This document shows positions 27,110 through 35,504 of a stretch of DNA of 64,000 bases, in pieces; position 1 is the stretch's first letter, and each line of letters begins with the position of its first letter. Source of the DNA: Vibrio sp. D404a (lineage in GTDB: Bacteria > Pseudomonadota > Gammaproteobacteria > Enterobacterales > Vibrionaceae); contig NZ_JAHGAJ010000019.1 of the NCBI RefSeq assembly GCF_030248535.1, forward strand, positions 248,001 through 312,000. Direction: 5' to 3'. The notes under the pieces were generated by a model. That model saw only the letters and a program-made list of their open reading frames with translations, did not search any database and was not told where the DNA came from. Made by a program: the position numbers and the translations under genes.

Positions 27110-27232
27110 TTTTGCCCCTTTTATAATAACTCTTGATTTTGTAAATCCATTTATGGAATACAAACGTTATAACAAGCCTATGTATGAGTCTGTTCCAAAA
27201 AGAACATAAAACAGTAATTGCTGATATAAATA

Positions 27233-27967
27233 TTATTTACAATTCATGCAGCACTGAGTATTTACATCGGAAGGGTTCCGCAACATTAAGTTCATTGGTG
27301 AAATGCGCTGGTACAGCACATCAAAGTCAGAAATTATCACCCTGCCCCGATGGGTCGTAATGCCATTAACTTTTTCTAGATTCTTCAGAACTTCATTCAA
27401 CCGCGGGCGCGATATACCTGTGATACTACTGAGTTGGCTCTGGGAAACATCAATTCTCATGACGTTTTCACTACTAGCATGTTGGCGCGCCGCAAGCTCT
27501 AACAGAACATAAATGGTCTTTTGCTCTTTCTCATGAATGGAAGTTAAAAATGCCTGCATCCACACTGAATGGATCTTTGTGGCGCAATGAAGTAGCCACT
27601 TAAAAACTTCAGGCTCTTGCTCTGCAAGTTGCTGAACCTTCGAGCGAGGAAAGTGAATCATGGTTACCGGGGCGACTTCCTCTGCTATCGCGAAAAGCTG
27701 GTAATCCTTGTAGATGGCAAGTGCACCAATCCAATCACCACACCCCACAACACCACCAACCATATTACTCATGTTCTCGGTCGAGAAACAAAGGCCAGCG
27801 GAGCCCTTCATGATGTAATAAACACCTGGGATATTTTGGTATCTTTTTGTGATTTCTAGAGCATCGATTCCATGCTTGAGTATGGCGATACGTCTTAGCT
27901 TTTCGAGTACTGAGTTTGAAAGCTCACACGGCCAATTGATCTGGTCAAAAAGATACGCATCTATCAC
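27233..27967 (-). CDS. Crp/Fnr-family transcriptional regulator
   Basis: A 244-residue regulator with an N-terminal cyclic-nucleotide-binding-like beta roll (residues about 20-125, GVYYIMKGSAGLCF), a long dimer helix, and a C-terminal winged helix (SQSQLSSITGISRPRLNEVLKNL near 175-200). The N-terminal FNR cysteine pattern is absent. The C-terminus ends in a CCMNCK cysteine cluster, unusual for the family and a possible metal or redox site. The cAMP-contact Arg/Ser pattern of CRP is not evident, so the ligand is open. No neighbours are clearly co-transcribed. Confidence 0.85.
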   Translation of the reverse strand: MIDAYLFDQINWPCELSNSVLEKLRRIAILKHGIDALEITKRYQNIPGVYYIMKGSAGLCFSTENMSNMVGGVVGCGDWIGALAIYKDYQLFAIAEEVAPVTMIHFPRSKVQQLAEQEPEVFKWLLHCATKIHSVWMQAFLTSIHEKEQKTIYVLLELAARQHASSENVMRIDVSQSQLSSITGISRPRLNEVLKNLEKVNGITTHRGRVIISDFDVLYQRISPMNLMLRNPSDVNTQCCMNCK

Positions 27968-28098
27968 GGTAGGCTCCTAAGAAGCAACGAAGTCATTCAT
28001 CCAGCACCGAAGCGCTGAGTGCGAAAACTAGCAACCTCCACCGTTAGCAACAACCGTAAATCTACTGCAAAATATTGGCCCTCAGAATCGTGGCGGGA

Positions 28099-28563
28099 TT
28101 AAACGAATCTCTTCTCCATGATAAAGTTATTCAGAGTTTGACCTCTCACTTCAATGGTTTGTTCTTTCACAACAATGAACCCAAAGTGCTCGTAGAAGGG
28201 GCGCGCGGTAATACTAACCTCGGAAAACACACGCTCTAACTGGCGTTGCTCTGCTAAATTCAATATATGAGTCATGAGTTGGCGGCCAACGCCCATCCCT
28301 TGATAGTCGTGATGGCAAAAGAAATGATCGATCAAACCGCTTTCTTGAAGGTCTGTATAACCCACAACTACACCATCTAACTCCGCAACAAAGGGCTTTA
28401 GTTTCTCCAATTTGGAGTGCCACACCTCCATTGAAAACTCAGACGGTGCCCAAGCCTCGACTTGAGCTTGGCTATAGTGGCGAACATTGATCTTTCTGAT
28501 GGTATTAAAAAACAGCGACCATAATTGTGGCGCGTCTTCAGTTCGATAATCTCTTATCTTCAT
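28099..28563 (-). CDS. GNAT-family N-acetyltransferase (YafP-like)
   Basis: A 154-residue GNAT enzyme. The start MKIRDYRTEDAPQLWSLFFNTIRKIN and the AWAP segment match YafP-like acetyltransferases. The acetyl-CoA loop is GMGVGRQLM (near residue 95), and strand 4 (FVAELDGVVVGYTDL) precedes it. The C-terminal YEHFGF motif is typical. Substrate unknown. An 18-bp tandem repeat lies just upstream of its start. Confidence 0.85.
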   Translation of the reverse strand: MKIRDYRTEDAPQLWSLFFNTIRKINVRHYSQAQVEAWAPSEFSMEVWHSKLEKLKPFVAELDGVVVGYTDLQESGLIDHFFCHHDYQGMGVGRQLMTHILNLAEQRQLERVFSEVSITARPFYEHFGFIVVKEQTIEVRGQTLNNFIMEKRFV

Positions 28564-28585
28564 CTTGTTAATCCCTTACGTAACT

Positions 28586-28639
28586 TCTGAGTCAATTATA
28601 GCTTTTGGCTCAATTGTAGCTTTGGGGTCAATTACAGCT
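28586..28639. repeat. 18-bp tandem repeat, three copies, spanning a stop codon
   Basis: On the minus strand the units read AGCTGTAATTGACCCCAA, AGCTACAATTGAGCCAAA and AGCTATAATTGACTCAGA without gaps. The first unit includes the last codon and TAA of the 71-residue gene; the others lie in the spacer before the GNAT gene. Confidence 0.85.
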
Positions 28640-28847
28640 GCACGACATCCGAATGCCCCACTCTCGCCGACTCGTGATAAATATCCGCCAAATAGGTTGC
28701 TAGCTCCGACTCTTGAAGTTCGCTCGGAATCACCACATCGTAAACACGAGCACGCATTGAAGTATCGGACTCTTTAAACAATAACCACTCATCGTGTTTG
28801 CGTTGAATCGACATCTTCTGCCCATAAACATTAAAATAAAGAAACAT
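28632..28847 (-). CDS. Conserved small hypothetical protein of 71 residues
   Basis: A 71-residue protein with a plausible start: ATG at 28847 preceded by GAGG. It has a beta-hairpin-like opening (MFLYFNVYGQKMSI), an EWLLF strand, and a helical ELQESELATYLADIYHES end. I believe it belongs to a small uncharacterised family common in gammaproteobacteria, but cannot name it safely. No signal peptide. Its stop codon lies inside an 18-bp tandem repeat. Confidence 0.6.
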   Translation of the reverse strand: MFLYFNVYGQKMSIQRKHDEWLLFKESDTSMRARVYDVVIPSELQESELATYLADIYHESARVGHSDVVQL

Positions 28848-28881
28848 ACGGTCGCCTCTCGTTTGTCACACTGCGTTCAAT

Positions 28882-29196
28882 CTAGTGATAGAAAATAGCA
28901 AGCCAGACTGTCGGTTCATCACTCGCCGTGCGCAACACTTTATGCTTTTGGTGCGCTTCGATATTGATGTAATCGCCGGGGTTTAAAATAACCTGTGATC
29001 CGTGTTCAAAGCCAAGCACACCTTGTCCGCTCAATACCAACACCCACTCATTTTCATCTTGGTCATACCAACTGCTCTCTGGGGAGCTTTGACCTTTAGA
29101 CACGATGCGTTCAATTCGTACGTTTGAAGTCGTAATGATGTCTTCAAATATCTCGTTGGGGATATCTTTCGGGATGTTTGAAAATAGGTTCGACAT
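28882..29196 (-). CDS. Small cupin-domain protein
   Basis: A 104-residue single-cupin protein: NEWVLVLSGQGVLGF and LNPGDYINIEAHQKHKV form the two cupin motifs, with the late motif's Asp-His-x-His pattern partly present. The ATG at 29196 is chosen because GGAGA lies six bases upstream; a longer frame from 29301 adds a non-conserved leader. Such cupins bind a metal and small ligands or serve as isomerases; the activity is not decided. The nitroreductase gene lies upstream in the same direction. Confidence 0.8.
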   Translation of the reverse strand: MSNLFSNIPKDIPNEIFEDIITTSNVRIERIVSKGQSSPESSWYDQDENEWVLVLSGQGVLGFEHGSQVILNPGDYINIEAHQKHKVLRTASDEPTVWLAIFYH

Positions 29197-29313
29197 AAGC
29201 TCTCCATGAATTGTCGATGCTGACCAACATAAATCAAAATATGTCGGCCACTTTGATGATGCCTTGTTTACCAGCAGAAGTCGTGAGTTAAGCGAGTTCA
29301 CCTTTGCTCGGTA

Positions 29314-30069
29314 TTAGTGACTTTTGATTACCGTTTCAAGTTCTACTCTTTGACGATCGCCGTAAATACCTTCATCCGTTCTTACGCCACAACTTACGAT
29401 CATGGTTATTTGGTCGCTATCACGCAGACCAAGCAGTGCCTTCACTCGTTTTGAGTCAAAGCCTTCCATTGGACAGGTGTCGTAACCTTTTTCGCGCATC
29501 GCATACATAAAGGTCATTGCGGCCAGAGAGACGCTTTTGTGCAAGCAGACACGCACATCACTTTTACTCACTTCTCGTACCATAGGCTTGTTGCGGCCTA
29601 GCCACCAGCTATAGATCTTTCGCACTACACCACGAATACCTAGAGCATCATTGTTGTACACCATAGGGATCAATGTTTCGTAGTATTTAAGTGCGCGTTT
29701 CGCTGCGGCATCTTCACGACCTTCAAACGCCTCTCGTACTTTCTGCGCGTTGCGTTGTGCACGCTCTTTCCAGTTGTGGGTGGTCGCCACAAATACAACC
29801 AGTTCATTGGCTGTCTTCGCTGCATTCTGACCCATGCAGTACTCAGCGAGACGCTCACGTTTCTCTGAGCTTACGACACGATGAAACTCCCACATCTGCA
29901 TGTTGCTGCTGTTTGGGCTGAGCGTAGTCAACTCTAATGCATGGGCGACATCATCATGATTAAACTCTGCATCCGCGTCATACTTTCTGACTGAACGTCG
30001 TGAATTGACGATGTTTTCAAACGATGAAGAAGATGAATTTAACGTTGAAGAAGAGGCTTCTGTAGACAT
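29314..30069 (-). CDS. Nitroreductase-family flavoprotein
   Basis: A 251-residue FMN enzyme. The RRSVRKYDADAE segment near residue 25 is the family's FMN-contact region, followed by SPNSSNMQMWEF and the late GYDTCPMEGFDSKRVKALLGL motif. An N-terminal Ser/Thr-rich lead (about 20 residues) is unusual and could reflect an upstream start choice. Likely function is NAD(P)H-dependent reduction of nitro or quinone compounds; substrate unknown. Confidence 0.85.
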   Translation of the reverse strand: MSTEASSSTLNSSSSSFENIVNSRRSVRKYDADAEFNHDDVAHALELTTLSPNSSNMQMWEFHRVVSSEKRERLAEYCMGQNAAKTANELVVFVATTHNWKERAQRNAQKVREAFEGREDAAAKRALKYYETLIPMVYNNDALGIRGVVRKIYSWWLGRNKPMVREVSKSDVRVCLHKSVSLAAMTFMYAMREKGYDTCPMEGFDSKRVKALLGLRDSDQITMIVSCGVRTDEGIYGDRQRVELETVIKSH

Positions 30070-30398
30070 GTCTTACTCACAAATAGGTTGGCTCATAAGG
30101 AGCGCTCAAAGGGCAAAGTCCAGATCATACTGAATACAAATAGACCTGCAACTCTAATTCCAAGCCCATTTCCTTTATTTTTCTTTTGCTTGTACTAATC
30201 CAAATCACGTCACCCTTACGTACTAATGAGAAAAATAATATTAAATACAGAATTCGGATAGCGCTTCTACTGAACTCTGCATAGTCTTTATTAACTGCAA
30301 TTGTTGAACCCAAAGGCAGATTACAACGCGATTGTGCTGCTTGGCAGCTGAGAATTGGCCACTTAGCGATACGACTTCACACTTCCAAGGAAACAGTG
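30070..30398. other. Intergenic region upstream of the cbb3 cluster
   Basis: This 329-bp divergent spacer between the nitroreductase and the cytochrome gene holds no credible gene. It must contain promoters for both directions; I looked for an FNR box (TTGAT-N4-ATCAA) and found none convincing. AAGGA before the cytochrome ATG is a good ribosome site. Confidence 0.4.
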
Positions 30399-30755
30399 AT
30401 GAGCTTAATTCAAGATCGATGGACACCGAAAACCGTACTCACCTCTCTGATTTTAGCAACCGCCCTTTTCCCTCTCGCCCAAGCGACCGCTAATGATGAG
30501 CAGTTCGAGATTGGCAAACAGAAAGCCAAAGTTTGCATGACTTGCCACGGCGAGGATGGCATATCAACTCAAGACCCGTACCCAAATTTGCGCGGGCAGA
30601 AGATGGGCTATCTGATCTCGTCACTCAAAGATTATCAAACACGCGAGCGTACCAGCGGCCTAGCCGTACTAATGCAACAACAGGCCGACGCACTCTCCGA
30701 TCAAGATATTGAAGATATTTCCTACTTCTACTCACAACTCGGCATTGAAAAATAA
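30399..30755 (+). CDS. Monoheme cytochrome c (class I, c4/c553-like)
   Basis: A 118-residue exported cytochrome with a signal peptide (cleavage near ATA-NDE), one CMTCH haem site near residue 48, and a late Met (AVLMQQQAD) as probable axial ligand. The helix DIEDISYFYSQL closes the fold. It leads the oxidase cluster and is 18 bp upstream of ccoN, so it is probably an electron donor to the oxidase. The ATG at 30399 directly follows an in-frame GTG; AAGGA spacing favours the ATG. Confidence 0.88.
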   Translation: MSLIQDRWTPKTVLTSLILATALFPLAQATANDEQFEIGKQKAKVCMTCHGEDGISTQDPYPNLRGQKMGYLISSLKDYQTRERTSGLAVLMQQQADALSDQDIEDISYFYSQLGIEK

Positions 30756-30773
30756 CCTCAGCGGGAGCTTGTT

Positions 30774-32183
30774 ATGGATAACGTGACAACGCAATACAGT
30801 GTGAAGGTTGTTAAGTACTTCATCCTTGCGTCTTTTATTTGGGCCATCTTAGGCATGGTGATTGGCGTCATTCTCGCAGCGCAGCTTTATTGGCCTGTTC
30901 TAAACTTCGACTCGCAGTATTTTCAGTTTGGTCGATTACGCCCGCTTCACACCTCTGGTGTCATTTATGGCTTTGTGGTCAACATTTTGATGGGGACATC
31001 GCTCTACATCGCACAGCGCACTGGACATTGTGCTCTATTTAATAAGAGTTTGGCTTGGATGGTATTTTGGGGTTGGCAACTCGTTCTACTACTCGCCTTA
31101 GTTACCCTGCCTGCTGGCTATACCACTTCCAAGGAGTATGCGGAACTCGAATGGCCGATTGACCTCTTGATTGTCTTGGTTTGGGTTCTTTATGCAGTGC
31201 TATTTTTCGGCACCATAGCCAAACGCAAGGTTGGTCATATCTTTGTGGCGAACTGGTTTTTTGCCGCGTTCATTATCGTGATTGCGATGATCTTCATTAT
31301 CAATAATCTCGCCATGCCTGTCTCTGCCATGAAGTCCTATTCAGTATTCGCTGGGGCTCAAGATGCGATAGTTCAATGGTGGTGGGGACACAATGCCGTT
31401 GGGTTCTTGCTCACCGCCGGTATTATCGGCATGAACTACTACTTCATCCCTAAAGCTGCCGACAGACCAATCTACTCTTACCGTTTGTCGGTGATCCACT
31501 TCTGGGGTTTAGTTGGCTTTTACACATGGGCAGGTACCCACCATCTCATCTACTCTTCCGTACCTGTTTGGGTTCAAAACATCGGTATCGTGATGTCACT
31601 CATTTTGTGGCTTCCTTCTTGGGCGGGCGCCTTTAACAGCGCCATGACGCTGCTGCAAAACAAAGAAAAGCTCAAAAACGACTACATCCTTTTGTTCTTC
31701 TTCTCTGCCATTCTCTACTACTGCTTAGCCACGTTTGAAGGACCGCTACTCGCGATACGATGGTTCAATATGCTGGCTCACAATACCGAATGGGTGATTG
31801 GCCACGTTCACTCTGGGGCTTTGGGTTGGGTAGCCATGTCTGGTATCGCCGTCTTCTACTACTTCATACCCCGACTGTGGAATAAAACCGAGTTATGGTC
31901 TCCAAGGCTACTCAAGTGGCACTTTTGGCTCGCACATGCGGGGGTCGCCCTATACGCCATCGCTCTCTGGGTGGCGGGTATTGGTGAAGGCTACATGTGG
32001 CTGACTCAGAACGAAAATGGCGAGCTGGTTTATAGCTTCATTCAAGCTATGGACTTCAAAGCGCCTTGGTTATTCTTACGCTTTTTCGGTGGTGCACTGT
32101 TTGTTCTTGGGCTGCTGCTGATGGCGGTCAACCTTTACAAGACCGTTCGAATGCCGAACACGCTTGTAGCAAAGGAGGCATAG
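30774..32183 (+). CDS. ccoN: cbb3-type cytochrome oxidase subunit I
   Basis: A 469-residue polytopic protein, normal length for CcoN, with about 12 transmembrane helices. The haem and copper ligands are present: LRPLHTSGVIYG (low-spin haem b), WWWGHNAVGF and GTHHLIYSS (Cu-B), and LAHNTEWVIGHVHSG (haem b3). It reduces O2 to water at high affinity and sits in the inner membrane. A spacing of only 3 bp separates it from ccoO. The absence of ccoQ and of ccoGHIS nearby, and the unusual third subunit, suggest a second, accessory cbb3 set whose maturation factors are elsewhere. Confidence 0.93.
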   Translation: MDNVTTQYSVKVVKYFILASFIWAILGMVIGVILAAQLYWPVLNFDSQYFQFGRLRPLHTSGVIYGFVVNILMGTSLYIAQRTGHCALFNKSLAWMVFWGWQLVLLLALVTLPAGYTTSKEYAELEWPIDLLIVLVWVLYAVLFFGTIAKRKVGHIFVANWFFAAFIIVIAMIFIINNLAMPVSAMKSYSVFAGAQDAIVQWWWGHNAVGFLLTAGIIGMNYYFIPKAADRPIYSYRLSVIHFWGLVGFYTWAGTHHLIYSSVPVWVQNIGIVMSLILWLPSWAGAFNSAMTLLQNKEKLKNDYILLFFFSAILYYCLATFEGPLLAIRWFNMLAHNTEWVIGHVHSGALGWVAMSGIAVFYYFIPRLWNKTELWSPRLLKWHFWLAHAGVALYAIALWVAGIGEGYMWLTQNENGELVYSFIQAMDFKAPWLFLRFFGGALFVLGLLLMAVNLYKTVRMPNTLVAKEA

Positions 32184-32186
32184 ATT

Positions 32187-32798
32187 ATGAGTAAAGACTT
32201 CACTCAATCGGTTTGGATTTTGATCCTTACAACCGTGGTGGTTGCCTCCTTTTCGCTACTGGTTTGGGTGGTTCCCAACATCGTGCGTACCGATGATATC
32301 GCCGAAGGCAGTTTGGCAAAACCACTGACCGCACTGCAACTGGCAGGTCGCGATATCTACATCAGCGAGGGATGTCACGTCTGTCATACACAGATGGTGC
32401 GCCCACTTGATCCAGAGGTAAAACGCAACGGTCGAGCCAATCAAGAAGCGGACGACATCTACGAGTTCCCAAATCTTTGGGGCTCAAAACGTACCGGTCC
32501 CGATCTCACTAACCTAGGGCGAAAATACTCGGATCAATGGCACGTCATCCATCTCATCGATCCAAGACAAGTGGTGCCGACCTCGATCATGCCCGCTTAC
32601 CCTTGGTTATTCGAACAAACCCTTTCTGGCGATGACATAGGCGACAAGATGTTAACGCTCAGAGCATTAGGCGTGCCGTACACAGATAGCGAGATCAGTG
32701 AAGCGCGACTGCAAGTCCGAGGGAAAACCAAAGCTGAAGCCTTGATTCGCTATCTACAAAGCCTCGGTCAAGATACAGCACAGGAGGTATCGCCATGA
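32187..32798 (+). CDS. ccoO: cbb3-type cytochrome oxidase subunit II (monoheme cytochrome c)
   Basis: A 203-residue membrane-anchored cytochrome with one N-terminal helix (about residues 8-30), the CcoO signature GCHVCHTQMVRPL (haem site) and LWGSKRTGPDLTNLGRKYSD, then IMPAYPWLF, the Met ligand region. It passes electrons to CcoN. Its TGA overlaps the ATG of the next gene (ATGA), so the three subunits are coupled. Confidence 0.93.
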   Translation: MSKDFTQSVWILILTTVVVASFSLLVWVVPNIVRTDDIAEGSLAKPLTALQLAGRDIYISEGCHVCHTQMVRPLDPEVKRNGRANQEADDIYEFPNLWGSKRTGPDLTNLGRKYSDQWHVIHLIDPRQVVPTSIMPAYPWLFEQTLSGDDIGDKMLTLRALGVPYTDSEISEARLQVRGKTKAEALIRYLQSLGQDTAQEVSP

Positions 32799-34951
32799 GT
32801 ACATTCTGGAACTTATGGGCCATTATCTGCACCCTTGTTTTCTTTGTTTTAATGGTTGCGGTTGTGGTCAAGTACTGGCGCAGCAATCATCAAGCTGATC
32901 ATGACCATACCGTCGGAACCTTTGACAATATCGAAGAGAAGGATGCTCCGCCGCCCAAACTACTGTTTGTGAGCTATGCCATCGCCTTTTCCATATCTGC
33001 GGGTTACTTGGTTCTGTATCCGGGCATGGGCGAATGGCAAGGGCTCGTCGATTGGCAACAAAGCGACGACAAGCTTAGCTCTCCTACTACGTCGCTAGAC
33101 CAACAAATGCGAGGCCAGACTCAAAAGGACTTAAACACCCTAGCGGCTATCCCTGAAATTGTCGCCAGCGGCAGAATCTTATTCCAGACGCACTGCGCAG
33201 CCTGTCACAGAGACAATGCCCAAGGTCAGAAGCATTTTCCAAACCTAATCGATCAAGAGTGGTTATATGGGGGTGATGATAACGCCATCATTCATTCTAT
33301 TGCCAAGGGAAGAAATGGCGCGATGCCGGGTTGGAGTGAGATCCTTCGCCCAGACGAAATTTCTAAGATGTCGTACTACCTTGCGTCTCTGAATCAGCGT
33401 CACACCGATGTTCCGCAGGTTAAAGTCGATCTAGGGAAAACGCTCTTCATAACCAACTGTGCCTCTTGTCATGCTGATGGTACCGTAGCGAACCCAGCAA
33501 CAGGGGTTCCGGATCTCTCAGACAGTATCTGGCTTCACGGAGGGAGTATTGAAGAGATTGAACACACGATAAATTACGGTCTCAACAACTTGATGCCCGC
33601 CTTTGAAGGACAACTTACTGATAACGAAATTCTTGCCCTAGGTGCATACATTCGCTATTCCGAGCAAGAAGAAGTAGACAGGTTAGCAGCCTTAAAAGCA
33701 GAATCGGTTGAGAGAGGTGAATATCTTGCTCACGCTGGGGACTGCGTCGCCTGCCACAGTGCTGAAGGGGGTGAACCCTTTGCCGGAGGTCTTCCATTCG
33801 TGACGCCGTTTGGCACGGTTTACTCCACTAACATCACCCCTCACGCCAGTGAAGGTATTGGTCGCTACGACTTCGACAATTTCCGTGATGCGTTAGTGAA
33901 AGGGAAAGGCAAAGCCGGATACCTCTACCCTGCAATGCCCTACACTTCTTACCAATACCTAACTGACCAAGACATGGTTGATCTATGGGAGTACATGCAG
34001 TCCATCCCAGCGGTGTCTCGTCGTAATGATGACAACAGCATGATGTTCCCATCCAACATTCGTCTTGGGTTGCTAGGTTGGAACATTGTCTTTATGGACA
34101 CAGATCCTATCGATTACCAAGTGCCAGAAGCGCTTAAAGAGAGCGTCGACGATGTAGAGAAATGGCAGCAAGGTAAGTACTGGGTCGCTGGTCTTGGCCA
34201 CTGCTCTGAATGCCACACCCCGAGAAACATCGCCCAAGCCTTGATTCCTGAGCGCATTTTCCAAGGTAACCTAATCGATGGTTGGAACGCGCCAGATATT
34301 ACGGCGAATGAGCTTTTCATTGATGGGTGGGATGAGAAAACACTGACCGACTTCCTCCACACTGGGCATTCAGATAAAGGGACCGCTTTCGCGGGTATGG
34401 CAGATGTGGTTAAGAATAGTCTGAGCCTGATGACCCGCGAAGATATCGAGTCGATGTCTTACTACCTACTTCAAGGCGATACCAACAACTTTATCGCACC
34501 TGACGCCGTGCAACTTCAACCAAAAGGTTTTGATGAGGAAGCATATCAATCTGATATCTATGTCACCTATCGTCAAACATGTGGGGCTTGTCATGGGGAA
34601 GACGGTAAGGGCCGTGACCCTATCGCTCCGACACTGCTCAATAACGGGATTATCATGCACAGTGATCCATTTAACACCGTTGCAGTCACAGTGCGCGGTT
34701 TGCAGCCGACCTACCTCGATAAGGATAGAAACTTTATGCCTATGGCGAGTTTTGAAGAAGTGCTCTCGGACCAGAGCTTGGCAGAACTCATCACCTTCGT
34801 TCGTAAGAAATTAGGGGATCGACATGACCCTGTCACGCCTGAGTATGTAAGAGAAGTTCGAGAGACATTAGAAGCGGCAGGCTACGCCGGAGGGCTGCAC
34901 ACAACGCCTGATATGTATGATAGACGAGACAACAATATACACATCAAATAG
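32795..34951 (+). CDS. Pentaheme fusion: CcoP-like diheme part plus triheme dehydrogenase-type cytochrome
   Basis: A 718-residue protein more than twice CcoP length. The N-terminus is CcoP-like: helix 1 (residues 5-27), a linker with FDNIEEKDAPPP, helix 2 with AGYLVLYPGMGEW, and two CxxCH sites, CAACH (134) and CASCH (222). After residue 300 comes a complete triheme module of the alcohol/gluconate/aldehyde dehydrogenase cytochrome type: RGEYLAHAGDCVACH (317), GLGHCSECHTPRN (470) and CGACHGEDGKG (596), with GGLPFVTPFGTVYSTNITP and MPYTSYQYLTDQDM. The chain therefore could carry electrons from a periplasmic dehydrogenase straight to the oxidase. No dehydrogenase gene is adjacent. The frame is continuous, with no sign of a fused error. 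A strong terminator follows. Confidence 0.9.
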   Translation: MSTFWNLWAIICTLVFFVLMVAVVVKYWRSNHQADHDHTVGTFDNIEEKDAPPPKLLFVSYAIAFSISAGYLVLYPGMGEWQGLVDWQQSDDKLSSPTTSLDQQMRGQTQKDLNTLAAIPEIVASGRILFQTHCAACHRDNAQGQKHFPNLIDQEWLYGGDDNAIIHSIAKGRNGAMPGWSEILRPDEISKMSYYLASLNQRHTDVPQVKVDLGKTLFITNCASCHADGTVANPATGVPDLSDSIWLHGGSIEEIEHTINYGLNNLMPAFEGQLTDNEILALGAYIRYSEQEEVDRLAALKAESVERGEYLAHAGDCVACHSAEGGEPFAGGLPFVTPFGTVYSTNITPHASEGIGRYDFDNFRDALVKGKGKAGYLYPAMPYTSYQYLTDQDMVDLWEYMQSIPAVSRRNDDNSMMFPSNIRLGLLGWNIVFMDTDPIDYQVPEALKESVDDVEKWQQGKYWVAGLGHCSECHTPRNIAQALIPERIFQGNLIDGWNAPDITANELFIDGWDEKTLTDFLHTGHSDKGTAFAGMADVVKNSLSLMTREDIESMSYYLLQGDTNNFIAPDAVQLQPKGFDEEAYQSDIYVTYRQTCGACHGEDGKGRDPIAPTLLNNGIIMHSDPFNTVAVTVRGLQPTYLDKDRNFMPMASFEEVLSDQSLAELITFVRKKLGDRHDPVTPEYVREVRETLEAAGYAGGLHTTPDMYDRRDNNIHIK

Positions 34952-34986
34952 CGCGATTTATTGCCTCAGAAGAACAATCATCCACC

Positions 34987-35014
34987 AAAGAGACCTGTTT
35001 CAGGTCTCTTTTTT
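34987..35014 (+). terminator. Terminator of the cbb3 cluster
   Basis: An 11-bp stem (AAAGAGACCTG / CAGGTCTCTTT) with a 3-nt loop is followed by TTT, 36 bp after the fusion gene stop. Confidence 0.88.
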
Positions 35015-35155
35015 ACATTATTGAGTCATTATTCATTAGAGATCAATCACTAAAGCTAACGAATATTTAACACATATTGCGATCGGAATCTCAGAAACAA
35101 TACTACACAGAGTGCATAATGTTTTTATTTTTAACAAATGTACTAAGGACAGTTT

Positions 35156-35374
35156 ATGGATAAATCCACCCTCATTTACAACACCCTTGAAGGTCTATCG
35201 TCTGCCGAGCCACAGCAATTGGCTCAAATTCGTCAAGATTTATACAATCAGTTAGGTCTGACGTTTGAGCAACAAACTGCGCTGTATACCAGTGTTTTAG
35301 GCCCAGCAGGTGCGGGTAAACTGACAGATTTAGACAATGCGGTACTGTCAGCTTGTAAGATCGTAGGCGAATAA
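35156..35374 (+). CDS. Small hypothetical protein of 72 residues
   Basis: An ATG with AAGGA at good spacing opens a 72-codon frame ending ahead of a bidirectional terminator. The product is mostly helical (LYNQLGLTFEQQTALYTSVLG), has no signal peptide and no membrane helix, and contains one Cys near the end. Family not recognised. Its spacing as a stand-alone unit suggests its own promoter in the AT-rich stretch at 35060-35140. Confidence 0.6.
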   Translation: MDKSTLIYNTLEGLSSAEPQQLAQIRQDLYNQLGLTFEQQTALYTSVLGPAGAGKLTDLDNAVLSACKIVGE

Positions 35375-35442
35375 ATCATTTAAAATTAATTACAATAAAC
35401 GCCGACTCTTCCCCCAAAAGCTTTCCCCCTAACGGAATGAAA

Positions 35443-35470
35443 AAAACGCTGCTGAAATTAGCAGCGTTTT
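35443..35470. terminator. Bidirectional terminator between convergent genes
   Basis: An 11-bp perfect stem (AAAACGCTGCT / AGCAGCGTTTT) with a 6-nt loop; A- and T-runs flank it so it can work on both strands. Confidence 0.9.
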
Positions 35471-35504
35471 TCATGGTTCAATAAGTCACCGAAACGTTTA
35501 ATGG

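Noticed and set aside
30070..30398. A search for an FNR box in front of the cbb3 cluster, which would be expected.
   Set aside because: No TTGAT-N4-ATCAA-like sequence with acceptable matches was seen.
30125..30426. Two minus-strand frames of about 60 codons in the spacer before the cytochrome gene.
   Set aside because: No ribosome sites, no recognisable protein character, and one runs into the cytochrome gene.
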